DNA from: Oceanicella sp. SM1341
GTDB taxonomy: Bacteria > Pseudomonadota > Alphaproteobacteria > Rhodobacterales > Rhodobacteraceae
Direction of reading: 5' to 3'
Assembly: GCF_003448965.1 (NCBI RefSeq)
Contig: NZ_QRGC01000003.1
Location: forward strand, 1-64,000
DNA length: 64,000 nt
How positions within the stretch are numbered: the first letter of the stretch is position 1; each line of letters begins with the position of its first letter. The position numbers were made by a program, and so were the translations under genes. The notes beneath the pieces were generated by a model that worked only from the letters and a program-made list of their open reading frames with translations, made no database searches and was not told the origin of the DNA. Shown in pieces: positions 37,962-47,573 of the stretch.

Positions 37962-40064
37962 TCAGCGCCCCTCCAGACGCCAGGCGCCGAGGGTGAGTGC
38001 CGCCGCGAGCGCGAGCATCAGCCAGCCCGGCGCGAGCGGGGTGAGGCTGATGTCGCGCACCGTGTAGGCCTCGCGCTCGGCGAGCCCGATCCAGCCTCGG
38101 CCGGCGGCCACCCTGTCCTCGCGCACGCGGCGGATCTCGGGCACGCCGGTCTCGGCCAGCCGCAGGATGCCGCCGTCGGTGGCGGTGACCAGCGGGGCGA
38201 GGATGTCACCGGTGGAGATCGGGTTCTCGAACTCGCGCGGCGAGGGCGGGCCGACGGCCACCACGATCTCGTGCGCCTCGTCCGACAGCCGGTAGAGCCC
38301 CTGCTCCTGCGCGGTGAAGGTGGTGGTCCAGCGGCCGGGGCGCTGCAGGGTGAAGGGCACGACGCTTTCCTCGCCCGAGGGGCTGACCACGGTGAGGTCG
38401 GAGGTGAGGTCCTCGAGCGAGCGGCGGTTCACCTGCACCTGCGCGCCCGACACCGAGGCGGTGAGCGCCTCCTCCTCCAGCTCGGGCTCCTTCATCAGCC
38501 AGTGCGCGAGCCGGCGCAGGAGCTCGGCCTGCGGCCCGCCCCCCTCGTAGCCGCGCGACCAGAGCCAGGCATGGTCGGAGGCGAGCATCGCCACGCGCCC
38601 CTCGCCCGGCCGGTCGAGCACCAGCAGCGGCCGGTCGCCCGGGCCCTCCATCACCGTCTCGCCGCGCTCGGCCTGCATCTCGATGAGGCGGAACCAGCGG
38701 CCCCAGGTCGGGCCGCTCTCGTCGGCCGAGACCGCGCCCTCCAGCCCCTCGGTCACCGGGTGGCGGAAGCCGAGCCGCGAGACATGCGGGCGGAACCCCT
38801 CCTCGAGGATGCGCGCCGTGGGCTCGGCCGGCAGCACGTCGCGGATCGGGGTGCGGTGCAGGCTCTCGATGCCGGCATAGGCCGGGCCCGAAGCCACCAG
38901 CACCGCGCCGCCCTCCTCCACGTAGCGGGCCACGTTGGCGAGATAGGCGCGCGGCAGCACGCCCCGGCGGCGGTAACGGTCGAAGATGATGAGGTCGAAC
39001 TCGTCGATCTTGTCCATGAACAGCTCGCGCGTGGGGAAGGCGATGAGCGAGAGCTCGAACACCGGCACGCCGTCCTGCTTCTCCGGCGGGCGCAGGATGG
39101 TGAAATGCACGAGGTCGACCGAGGGGTCGGCCTTGAGCAGGTTGCGCCAGGTGCGCTCGCCGGGGTGCGGCTCGCCGGAGACGAGCAGCACGCGCAGACG
39201 GTCGCGCACGCCGTTCACCGAGATGACGGCGGAATTGTTGCGCTCGGTCAGCTCGCCCTCGCGCACCGGGGTGGTGAGCTGGATGACGTTCGCGCCGCCA
39301 TGGGCGATGTTCACCGGGATGTCGACCGTGCGGCCCACCGGCACGGGGATGCGCGCGGTCTCCTCGCCATCCACCGCCACGCGGATCTCGGCGTCCTGCG
39401 CGGCGGAGGCGGGCGGGCGGCCCAGCGCCTCCACCGAGACGCGCAGGGTGACATCCTCGCCCACGATGCCGAAGGCCGGCGCGGTCTCCACCTTCAGGCG
39501 ACGGTCCCATTCATCGGCGCGGCCGGTGAGAAGCACGTGCACCGGGGCGGGAAACTCGGAGAGCACGTCGGGGTCATGCACCTCGCCGTCGGTCACGAGG
39601 ATGGCGCCGGCGATCCGGTCCGGCGCCACTTCGGCGGCGGCGTCGGAGAGGGCTGTCATCAGCCGCGTGCCGGGGTCGTCGGACACGCCGTCGGGGGGGG
39701 CGAGATGCACCACGCGGGTCTCGACCGGCGCCTCGCCCGGGCGGGCCTCGGAGAGGCGGCGCAGCTCGGCCTCGATCTGCTCTGCGGTTTCGGCCGAGAC
39801 CTGCGACCGGTCCTCGATGTCCTGGCTCGCACTCTCGTCGATCACCAGGAAGGCGATGTCGGCGAGCCCGTCGCGCTCCTCGCTCTGCAGCGAGGGGCCG
39901 GCGAGGGCGGCGAGCAGGCAGAGGAAGGCGAGCCCGCGCAGCCACCAGCCGCGCCCGCGCCGCCAGGCCGCCACCAGCGTGAGGAGCAGGGCCAGCGCCG
40001 CCAGCACCGCCAGCAGCGCCAGCGGCACGAGAGGGTCGAATCCGAGGCTCGCGTTGAGATCCAT
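37962..40064 (-). CDS. Membrane protein with glutamine amidotransferase-like domain (MoxR/BatA-type cluster)
   Basis: The 700-residue protein has two N-terminal membrane helices (about 12-33 and 45-60) and one at the C-terminus (LMLALAAALTLGAW). The N-terminal extracytoplasmic part has a VWA-like IAFLVIDESASQD, and the middle a type-1 glutamine-amidotransferase-like fold (LRVLLVSGEPHPGERTW, FDLIIFDRYRRRG, EEGGAVLVASGPAYAG) with no catalytic Cys in place, so it is likely non-enzymatic. Such proteins accompany MoxR-DUF58-DUF4159 genes in alphaproteobacteria. The start at 40064 (ATG) is preferred to GTG 40070, which overlaps the upstream stop. Confidence 0.85.
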   Translation of the reverse strand: MDLNASLGFDPLVPLALLAVLAALALLLTLVAAWRRGRGWWLRGLAFLCLLAALAGPSLQSEERDGLADIAFLVIDESASQDIEDRSQVSAETAEQIEAELRRLSEARPGEAPVETRVVHLAPPDGVSDDPGTRLMTALSDAAAEVAPDRIAGAILVTDGEVHDPDVLSEFPAPVHVLLTGRADEWDRRLKVETAPAFGIVGEDVTLRVSVEALGRPPASAAQDAEIRVAVDGEETARIPVPVGRTVDIPVNIAHGGANVIQLTTPVREGELTERNNSAVISVNGVRDRLRVLLVSGEPHPGERTWRNLLKADPSVDLVHFTILRPPEKQDGVPVFELSLIAFPTRELFMDKIDEFDLIIFDRYRRRGVLPRAYLANVARYVEEGGAVLVASGPAYAGIESLHRTPIRDVLPAEPTARILEEGFRPHVSRLGFRHPVTEGLEGAVSADESGPTWGRWFRLIEMQAERGETVMEGPGDRPLLVLDRPGEGRVAMLASDHAWLWSRGYEGGGPQAELLRRLAHWLMKEPELEEEALTASVSGAQVQVNRRSLEDLTSDLTVVSPSGEESVVPFTLQRPGRWTTTFTAQEQGLYRLSDEAHEIVVAVGPPSPREFENPISTGDILAPLVTATDGGILRLAETGVPEIRRVREDRVAAGRGWIGLAEREAYTVRDISLTPLAPGWLMLALAAALTLGAWRLEGR

Positions 40065-40066
40065 CG

Positions 40067-42946
40067 TCACTGTCCCAGTCGTTCGAGGAGGGCGGGCACG
40101 TGCACCTGGTCGGATTTGTAGTTGCCGGTCATCACGTGCATCACGAGGTTGATGCCGAAGCGCCAGGCCATCTCGCGCTGGCGCTCGCCGCCGAGCGCGC
40201 GGCCGACGGGGAACATGGTGCGGCCGTTCTCGTCGAGCGCCCAGGCGGCGGCCCAGTCGTTCGAGCCGATCACCACGGGGGTCACGCCGTCATTGAGGTT
40301 TCGGAAGGGCATGCCGTCGACCGTGTTGGGGTCCTGTGCGGCCTCCACCCAGACCGGGCCCTCGGCGTAGCGGCCGGGGAAGCTCTGCAGCAGGTAGAAG
40401 GCGCGGGTGAGCACATGGTCGTCCGGCACCTGCTCGAGCGGCGGAATGTCGAGCTGGGCGGCGATGCGCTGCAGGGCCTTGCCGTTGGGCGTGCCGGTGC
40501 CGAGGCCGGCGCCGAGATCGGCGTCACGCGTGTCGAACACGATCATGCCGCCGCCGCGCAGGTACGCGTTGAGCTTCGCCACCGCCTGCGGGCTCGGCAT
40601 GGGCTGCAGCTCGGAGATCGGCCAGTAGAGCATGGGGAAGAAGGCGAGCTCGTCGCTCTCGATGTTCACCGCCATCGGCTCGCCCGGCTCGATGGCGGTG
40701 CGGGCGGCGAGCATGCGCGAGAGGCCGGAGAGGCCGGCGGCACTCACCCGGTCCACCCGCTGGTCGCCGGTCAGCACATAGGCGAGCACGGTCTCGGTGG
40801 TGGCAGTGACGGCGCGGTCGTCGCCCTCCTTCGGCGGGTCCTCGAAGGGCACCACCTGCGGGCCGGCCTGCGCCGGCTGCTGCGCTTGCTGCTGGGCCTG
40901 AGCCTGCGCCGCCTGCGGTGCGGCGAGGGCCAGCAGCCCGGCGAGCCCGGCGGCGAGCGTGAGCCCGGCCACATGCCCGGCATGGGTGGGCCGCCCGCCG
41001 CGCAGCCGGCCGCCGAGCCAGAGCGTGGCGAGAAGATCGGCGGCAAGCAGCAGGATGGCCATGATGAGGAACCATTGTTTGAGCCCGGTCTCGGCCGTGG
41101 CGCCGAGCTGCTCCACCCGCGCGCCGGCGGGGGGCGCGGCGGCGGCCGCGAGCGTGCTCTCCTCGCCGAGCAGGTTGATCGCCACCGTGCGGTCGGAGGC
41201 GGAATAGATGCCCGGAGGCGCGTCGGGGCCCGGCCGGCCCTCGGCCAGCCGCGCGCCGCTCACGCCCGCCACGGCGCTGGCGTCGATCGGGCGGCCGTAG
41301 CCGTCGATCACCAGCTCCGGTGTCCAGACCGTGCCCTCGAGCGCGCCCGCGTCCGGCGCGCCGGCGCGGGCACTCACCGCGAGGCGCTCGAGCATCTGCA
41401 CGAAAAGGCCGGAGAGCGGCAGGCTCGACCATTCGGCATTGGCGGTGACGTGGAACAGCACCACCCGGCCCTCGCCCTCCTCGCGGGAGGTGACGAGGGG
41501 CGTGCCGTCCTCCAGCGCCGCCCAGATGCGGTCCGGCAGGTCGGGGTCGGGCTGGGCCATCACCTGGCGGGTGATGGTGACCTCCCCGGGCGTGGGCAGG
41601 CCGGCGAAGGGGCCGGAGCGCGGGAAGGCGCGCAGGGTGCGCGGCGCGCCCCAGGACATGGCGCCCCCCACCGAGCGGCCACCCTCGCGCAGGCGCACGG
41701 GCAGGAGCGGGTCGAGCTCCTGCGTGCCCTGGCTGGAGGCGGCGAGGCGCGGGCCGGCGAAGCGGATCAGCAGCCCGCCCGCGTCGACCCAGGACTGCAG
41801 CGCCTCGTGCTCGGCGGGCGCGAGCACGCCCACGTCGGCCAGCACCAGCACATCGGGGCTGGCGGCGAGCATCTCGGAGAGCGGCGCCTCGATCACCTCG
41901 GCCGTGGGCGCGAGGGCCTGGCGCAGGTAGTGCAGCGGCGAGACCAGCTGCTGGCCCTCCTGCGCCTGGGCGCCGGCCATAAGCCCCACCTTGCGCCGGC
42001 GGATCGCCTCGTCGGTGAGGGTGACGGCGCCGGCCGAGGCCTCGGCGGGAATGGTGAGCCTCGTGATGCGGTTGCGCAACTCCAGCGGCAGGTCGAAATC
42101 CACCGTGGCGGAGGTGTCCCCCTCCGCGAGATCGGCGGAGGCGAGGGCGAGCCTGCGCTCCTGCCCGCCGGGGTCGGTGCCGATGGCGGCGACCTGCACG
42201 CTGCGCGGCCCCTGCCCGGGGGCGCGGGCGATATCGGCGCGCAACAGCCCGTCCTCCAGCCGCGCGGGCTTCAGGCCGATGGCGAGGCGCTCGGGCCCGA
42301 TGACGGTGAGCGGGCCGAAGCCGGCGAGCGTGTCGGTGAAGCCTTCCTCGTCGCCGTCGGCCAGCCCGTCACGCAGGTACCAGGTGTCGACCTGCCCGGC
42401 CTCGGCCACGGCGGCCTGCAGCGTTTCGGCCCAGCCGGCGCGGTCCGGCGCCCAGGCGCGCGGGCGCAGGCCGGAGAGCCGGCCCAGCCAGTCGGAGGCC
42501 GGGCGCAGGTCGAGCCGCGGCTCGGCCGGCACGGGGTCGGCGAGGGAGACGAGGGCCACCGGGCGCTCGGCCCGGCCGGCCTGCTCGAGGAGCTCGCGCA
42601 CGCGGGCCTGGCGGTCTGCCCAGTCCGGCGCCGAGGCCCAGCCGCCGTCGAGCACCACCAGCACCGGGCCGGAGCCGGTGATGGGCTGGCGCGGGTTCAG
42701 CACCGGGTCGGAGAAGCCGAGGATGGCGGCGGCCACCGCGAGGATGCGCAGCAGCAGCAGCCACCAGGGCGTGCGCTCGGGCTGCTTTTCCGGGTCGCGC
42801 AGGCCGAGGAGCAGGCGCACGCCGGGAAAGGCGAGGCGCCGCGGCCCCGGAGGCGTGGCCTTGAGCAGGAAATACAGCGCCGGCAGCGCCGCGAGGGCCA
42901 CCAGCAGCCAGGGGTTGAGAAAGGCGAAGGCTCCGAGACTCAGCAT
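40067..42946 (-). CDS. DUF4159 domain-containing membrane protein with BatA N-terminus
   Basis: This 959-residue protein has the BatA-type N-terminus (FLNPWLLVALAALPALYFLLKATPP, residues about 9-33) and a second helix near residue 60. A large extracytoplasmic part contains VLVVLDGGW and VLVLADVGVLAPAEHEALQSWV. Further membrane helices lie in the C-terminal half (WFLIMAILLLAADLLATLWL and LAAGLAGLLALAA). The C-terminal DUF4159 domain has FPMLYWPISE, YLRGGGMIVFDTRDAD and AFYLLQSFPGRYAEG. It is third in the MoxR-DUF58-(repeat)-DUF4159 order. Function is unknown; related clusters are linked to envelope stress and chaperone-like roles. Confidence 0.88.
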   Translation of the reverse strand: MLSLGAFAFLNPWLLVALAALPALYFLLKATPPGPRRLAFPGVRLLLGLRDPEKQPERTPWWLLLLRILAVAAAILGFSDPVLNPRQPITGSGPVLVVLDGGWASAPDWADRQARVRELLEQAGRAERPVALVSLADPVPAEPRLDLRPASDWLGRLSGLRPRAWAPDRAGWAETLQAAVAEAGQVDTWYLRDGLADGDEEGFTDTLAGFGPLTVIGPERLAIGLKPARLEDGLLRADIARAPGQGPRSVQVAAIGTDPGGQERRLALASADLAEGDTSATVDFDLPLELRNRITRLTIPAEASAGAVTLTDEAIRRRKVGLMAGAQAQEGQQLVSPLHYLRQALAPTAEVIEAPLSEMLAASPDVLVLADVGVLAPAEHEALQSWVDAGGLLIRFAGPRLAASSQGTQELDPLLPVRLREGGRSVGGAMSWGAPRTLRAFPRSGPFAGLPTPGEVTITRQVMAQPDPDLPDRIWAALEDGTPLVTSREEGEGRVVLFHVTANAEWSSLPLSGLFVQMLERLAVSARAGAPDAGALEGTVWTPELVIDGYGRPIDASAVAGVSGARLAEGRPGPDAPPGIYSASDRTVAINLLGEESTLAAAAAPPAGARVEQLGATAETGLKQWFLIMAILLLAADLLATLWLGGRLRGGRPTHAGHVAGLTLAAGLAGLLALAAPQAAQAQAQQQAQQPAQAGPQVVPFEDPPKEGDDRAVTATTETVLAYVLTGDQRVDRVSAAGLSGLSRMLAARTAIEPGEPMAVNIESDELAFFPMLYWPISELQPMPSPQAVAKLNAYLRGGGMIVFDTRDADLGAGLGTGTPNGKALQRIAAQLDIPPLEQVPDDHVLTRAFYLLQSFPGRYAEGPVWVEAAQDPNTVDGMPFRNLNDGVTPVVIGSNDWAAAWALDENGRTMFPVGRALGGERQREMAWRFGINLVMHVMTGNYKSDQVHVPALLERLGQ

Positions 42947-43263
42947 CGGCTATTCCCTGTCCGGCATCCGGACCGCGCCCGTTCGGCCGGCCCTGCCGCC
43001 CCGGCGCGGAGGCGGATCGCAGTCTGTGCGCGCCCCAAGGCGCCCGGCTGTTGGCGGCGCCCCAAGGCGCCCGACTGTTCTTGGCGCGCGGGTGCGCCCG
43101 GCTTTTCGTGGCGCCCGAAGGCGCCGGGATTTGCATGGCGGCCGGAGGCGCCTGGCTTTGCGTGGCGCCCGGAGGCGGCCACCCGCCGGCGGCCCGCAGA
43201 CACGCCCTCCTTGCGTTGGTCGCGCTCGGGCGCGCCCGCCGTGCCGGCCCCGCGGGCCGTCAC
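42940..43263 (-). CDS. Possible 107-residue protein made of 9-residue repeats (or non-coding repeat array)
   Basis: This frame starts with GTG overlapping the DUF58 stop (GTGA) and ends seven bases inside the next gene, an arrangement like a coupled gene. Its middle consists of about five 9-residue repeats of the type GRHAKPGAS, encoded by an exact 27-bp tandem repeat. The rest is rich in Arg, Ala and Gly and has no recognisable domain, signal peptide or membrane helix. Comparable blocks usually have no gene here. Translation is possible but could equally be chance in a G+C-rich array, so confidence is low. Confidence 0.25.
   Translation of the reverse strand: MTARGAGTAGAPERDQRKEGVSAGRRRVAASGRHAKPGASGRHANPGAFGRHEKPGAPARQEQSGALGRRQQPGALGRAQTAIRLRAGAAGPAERARSGCRTGNSRC
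42947..43259. other. 313-nt spacer between the DUF58 and DUF4159 genes
   Basis: The spacer holds the 27-bp tandem array at 43030-43181 and G+C-rich flanks. Apart from the doubtful 107-residue frame nothing else is seen. Confidence 0.6.
43030..43181. repeat. Exact 27-bp tandem hairpin array, about 5.6 units
   Basis: Units begin at 43030, 43057, 43084, 43111, 43138 and 43165 (partial), with no length variation. The unit reads GCGCC-N5-GCGCC followed by a linker such as GGGATTTGCATG, so each forms a short hairpin. Units differ at several positions, which indicates age or selection on structure. The design matches the gltB leader array at 9872-9996. Confidence 0.9.
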
Positions 43264-44161
43264 CGGTCTCCCCCGACGGCCATGTAGAGCCAGAGCAGCG
43301 CCTTGCGCGGGCTCTCGGAGGTGCGGTGCTGGAGGAACTGCCAGCCCGAGCGCAGCGCGCGTTCGGCCAGCATCTCGCGCCGCTCGGCAAGGCGGGAGAC
43401 ATAGGCCTCGCGCAGGGCGCGGGCGCGCTGGGTCTCGAAATCGACCACGCCGGCCATGGAGCGGAAGATCAGCCGGCCGTCGAAGGGGAAGCTCTCCTCC
43501 GCCGGGTCGAGGATCTGCACCAGCGCGCCGGAGACGCCGGATTCCGCCGCCCGGGCGATGGCGTCGAACAGGTCGGCGCTCGGGCCCATGAAATCGGAGA
43601 GGAAGACGGCCCGGCCGCCGCGGGTGAGGGGGTCGGCCGGCGGCGCGCCGTAATCGGGGCGCTCCTCGCGGCCGCGGGAGAGCTCGAGCGCGATGCGGGT
43701 GAGCTGGTTCTCGCCCGGCCGCGGGCGCGACTGGGCCGAGCCCATCAGCCCCACGCGCTCGCCGCCGCGCACCAGCAGCACCGAAAGGGCGAGGGCCAGC
43801 AGCGCCGCGCGGTCGGCCTTGGAACGGGGGGCGGCGTCGGAGCGGTAGTCCATCGCCTGGGCGTCATCGGCCCAGATCTGCACGCTCTGGGCCGATTCCC
43901 ACTCCATCTCGCGGATGTAGTAGGAATCCGAGCGCGCGGAGTGCCGCCAGTCGATCGCGGCGGCGCTGTCGCCCGGCACGGCGTGGCGGTATTGCCAGAA
44001 GCTCTCGCCCGGCCCCGCGCGCCTGCGGCCGTGCACGCCCGCCACCACCGTATGCGCCAGCCGCTCGGCCTCGGCCATCAGCGGCGGCAGCGCACCGGAG
44101 ATGCGCTCCGCGTCGCGGCGCAGCCATTCCGCGGTGCCGCCGGGGCGAGACGCGCCTGCGC

Positions 44162-44165
<4 letters not shown>
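43260..44165 (-). CDS. DUF58 domain-containing protein
   Basis: This 301-residue protein carries the DUF58 signature AAIDWRHSARSDSYYIREMEWE (residues about 69-90), preceded by RRAGPGESFWQYRHAVPGD. The C-terminal part has a VWA-like AVFLSDFMGPSADLFDAI and GALVQILDPAEESFPFDGR. It is the usual partner of MoxR ATPases. Unlike long DUF58 proteins, no N-terminal membrane helix is present. The start ATG overlaps the MoxR gene stop (ATGA). Confidence 0.92.
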
Positions 44166-45208
<1,043 letters not shown>

Positions 45209-45344
45209 GCCGTAAAACTCCCGCTGGGGCCCGTGGAGGGCAGGGCCACAAGATGCCGTGCGGCATGGGAATGCCGCTCCGTTCAGACTACGTTGAATCG
45301 GGGGCGTGTCCAGTCCGCCCCTGACGCAGATTGGAGGGGAAGCG

Positions 45345-45941
45345 ATGCCGACCGATCAAAAACCCGCGACGAAGCCTGGCACGCCCAGCGCCGAAGGGCT
45401 TGCCGAAACCGTGCGCGCCGCGGCCCGCAAGGGCCCGCCCCCGGTGCACCTGTGGGATCCGCCCTGGTGCGGCGACCTCGACATCCGCATCGCGCGGGAC
45501 GGCACGTGGTTCTACCTCGGCACGCCGATCGGGCGCGAAGCGCTCGTCCGCCTCTTCGCCTCGGTGCTCAAGCTGGAGAATCATCGTTACTACCTGGTTA
45601 CCCCGGTGGAGAAGATCGGCATCACGGTGGAGGATGCGCCCTTCGTCGCGGTCGATTTCCGCATCGAGGGCGCGGGCCATCACCAGCGCATCACCTTCAC
45701 CACCAACGTGGGCGACGAGACGGTGGCCGGCCCGGAAAACCCCATCCGGGTGGAGCGCGACCCCGAGACGGACGAGCCCGCACCCTACGTGCACGTGCGG
45801 CGCGGGCTGGAGGCGCTGATCGACCGCAAGAGCTTCTACCGGCTGGTGGAGGCGGGGGCGCATCACGCGGGCTGGTTCGGCCTCTGGTCGGACGGGGCGT
45901 TCTTCCCGGTCATCCTCTCGGAGGAGATGCAGGAGAGCTGA
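45345..45941 (+). CDS. DUF1285 domain-containing protein
   Basis: This 198-residue protein matches the alphaproteobacterial DUF1285 family of unknown function. Family segments are VHLWDPPWCGDLDIRIARDGTW, YLGTPIGREALVRLFASVL, YYLVTPVEKIGITVEDAPFVAVD and KSFYRLVEAGAHHAGWFGLWSDGAFFPV. ATG 45345 follows GGAGGGG. It is divergent from the MoxR gene, a gene pairing that is common in Rhodobacteraceae genomes, although no functional link is known. Confidence 0.92.
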   Translation: MPTDQKPATKPGTPSAEGLAETVRAAARKGPPPVHLWDPPWCGDLDIRIARDGTWFYLGTPIGREALVRLFASVLKLENHRYYLVTPVEKIGITVEDAPFVAVDFRIEGAGHHQRITFTTNVGDETVAGPENPIRVERDPETDEPAPYVHVRRGLEALIDRKSFYRLVEAGAHHAGWFGLWSDGAFFPVILSEEMQES

Positions 45942-46038
45942 GCGGGCGCCGGAGCCGGTTTCCCCGAGGCCCTTCCCGTGCGAGACTGGCCGGGTTTTCG
46001 ACCAGAGTCATTCTTGCAGATATTTTCGGGAGGTGCCG

Positions 46039-46755
46039 ATGGCGTCCTGTCCCAGGTGCCACGGGGGCGGCTCCGTCCAGGGCGATCACCCGCCCTGCGG
46101 CCGCTGCGGCGGCAGGGGTTTCACCGGCTCGGATACCACGCAGCGCTGCGGCAGCTGCGCCGGTACGGGCCGGATGGCCTCACGCGAATGGGTGACCTGC
46201 CCCCATTGTTCCGGCACGGGGACCGACCCCTTCGCCCCGCGCCCCGCGGCCGCGCGGAAGGCCTCGGGCGAGCCGCGCCCGCCGGCCGGCAGGACGCGGC
46301 AGGACGCGGCGGCAGCGCAGGACAGCCCGGCCTGGCTCACCCTCGTCACGGCGGGGGTCACCGCAGGCTGGGCGCTGTTCTTCCTCGCCCCGGGCTTCGG
46401 GCCCGGACCGATCGACGACTGGGCACCGCTGGCGCTGGCCGGGCTCGCCGGACTGGCCGGGGCGCTGCTGTGGCGGCTCGCGGCGCGGGTGGTGCTGTTC
46501 TGCGGCGTGTTCCTGCTCGCATGGGGCTGGCTCCGGGCGGAAGCCGGCTTCGACGCGGCCTGGGTGGCGCCGGCGCTCGGCCTCGTCGCGGCGCTGGTGG
46601 CGCTGCGTGCCTGGCAGGTGGCGGCGATGCTGATGCTGGCCGCGGCCGGGTTCGTGCTGCTCCTCGCCACGCAGGACGGGCTGAGCCCGGAGCAGGTGCG
46701 GGGCATGGCGGCCGGGCTGGTCGACAGGCTGCTGCGGCCTCTCGGGGGCGGCTGA
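46039..46755 (+). CDS. Zinc-ribbon (DnaJ-type) domain fused to membrane helices
   Basis: The 238-residue protein begins with DnaJ-type cysteine repeats (CPRCHGGGSV, CGRCGGRGF, CGSCAGTGRM, CPHCSGTGTD; residues about 4-62), which should bind two zinc ions. A proline- and alanine-rich linker follows (about 65-95), then four or five hydrophobic helices to the C-terminus. I do not recognise the combination as a named family. It stands alone, with ATG 46039 after GGGAGG. The domain could be a protein- or RNA-binding module tethered to the inner membrane. Confidence 0.75.
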   Translation: MASCPRCHGGGSVQGDHPPCGRCGGRGFTGSDTTQRCGSCAGTGRMASREWVTCPHCSGTGTDPFAPRPAAARKASGEPRPPAGRTRQDAAAAQDSPAWLTLVTAGVTAGWALFFLAPGFGPGPIDDWAPLALAGLAGLAGALLWRLAARVVLFCGVFLLAWGWLRAEAGFDAAWVAPALGLVAALVALRAWQVAAMLMLAAAGFVLLLATQDGLSPEQVRGMAAGLVDRLLRPLGGG

Positions 46756-46771
46756 CCCGGCCCGGGCGGGC

Positions 46772-47533
46772 TCACGCCCCGCCGAAGAGCCGCCGCAGGC
46801 GCTTCACCCGCTTGCGCACCGAGCGGGCCAGCCGCTCGGGCAGGCTGCGCGGGCGGCGCGGCTTCGTGGGGTCGTCGACATGGCGCTCCCAGCCGATGTG
46901 GCGCACGGCCGGGTTTCCCAGCACGGCGTAGCGGAAGCCGCGCTTGCGGAACCAGTAGGAGATGTCCTCCTCGCCGCCGATCGCCTCGATGGGCGCGGCG
47001 GCGCGGAAATCGGAGAGCCGCCGCAGGCCGGGGTTGAAGGAATAGCCGAAATATTCCGGGTGCAGCCGGGTGTCGAGCGGGTAGCAGGGCACGCCGCCCA
47101 CCTCCTCCAGTTCCGAGCCGCGCACCAGCGGGTTCAGCTCCTGCAGGTCGCGCAGGCTCACCATGGAGATGTCCGGCCGCGCCTCGAGGATGCGCGCGCT
47201 CTCGGCGATGAAGCCCTTGCGGAAGAACTCCCAGTCATCCTCGCAATGGAAGACGTAAGGGGTTTCGATGGAGGCGTAGAGCCGGTCGATGGAGGCCATC
47301 TGGCCCAGCCGCTCGCCGTTGACCATCACCCGCACCGGCACCGACTGGCGCGCCGCCACCTCGCGCACCCGCTCGTCGCCGCCGTCCTCGATCACCACGA
47401 TCTCCGCCGGGGGCACGTCGAGATGGTCGATGAGCGAGCGCAGCGTGGCGTCGAGCAGGTCGAAGCGGCCGCAGCTGGTCAGGGCCACGGTGTAGACAAC
47501 CCCGCCCGCCTCCGGTACACCGCCCATTGTCAT
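46772..47533 (-). CDS. Family 2 glycosyltransferase
   Basis: This 253-residue protein has a GT-A fold glycosyltransferase: VYTVALTSCGRFDLLDATLRSL at the N-terminus, the metal-binding FHCEDDWEFF (DxD region) near residue 96 and a SFNPGLRRLSDFRA motif. A basic C-terminal tail (RSVRKRVKRLRRLFGG) could contact the membrane. The frame may start at TTG 47536 or ATG 47533; ATG is chosen. It is divergent from a second GT2 gene 40 nt away, and both probably modify a surface glycan. Acceptor and donor are unknown. Confidence 0.85.
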   Translation of the reverse strand: MTMGGVPEAGGVVYTVALTSCGRFDLLDATLRSLIDHLDVPPAEIVVIEDGGDERVREVAARQSVPVRVMVNGERLGQMASIDRLYASIETPYVFHCEDDWEFFRKGFIAESARILEARPDISMVSLRDLQELNPLVRGSELEEVGGVPCYPLDTRLHPEYFGYSFNPGLRRLSDFRAAAPIEAIGGEEDISYWFRKRGFRYAVLGNPAVRHIGWERHVDDPTKPRRPRSLPERLARSVRKRVKRLRRLFGGA

Positions 47534-47573
47534 CAAGAAGCCCCCTTTCGGCCCGAATGCGGACCCCTATTAG

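Noticed and set aside
43030-43181. CRISPR-like array
   Set aside because: Repeat units are contiguous with no unique spacers, the units diverge, and no cas genes are nearby.
40100-43591. A 1163-codon plus-strand open frame
   Set aside because: It lies opposite the DUF4159 and DUF58 genes and has shadow-type composition.
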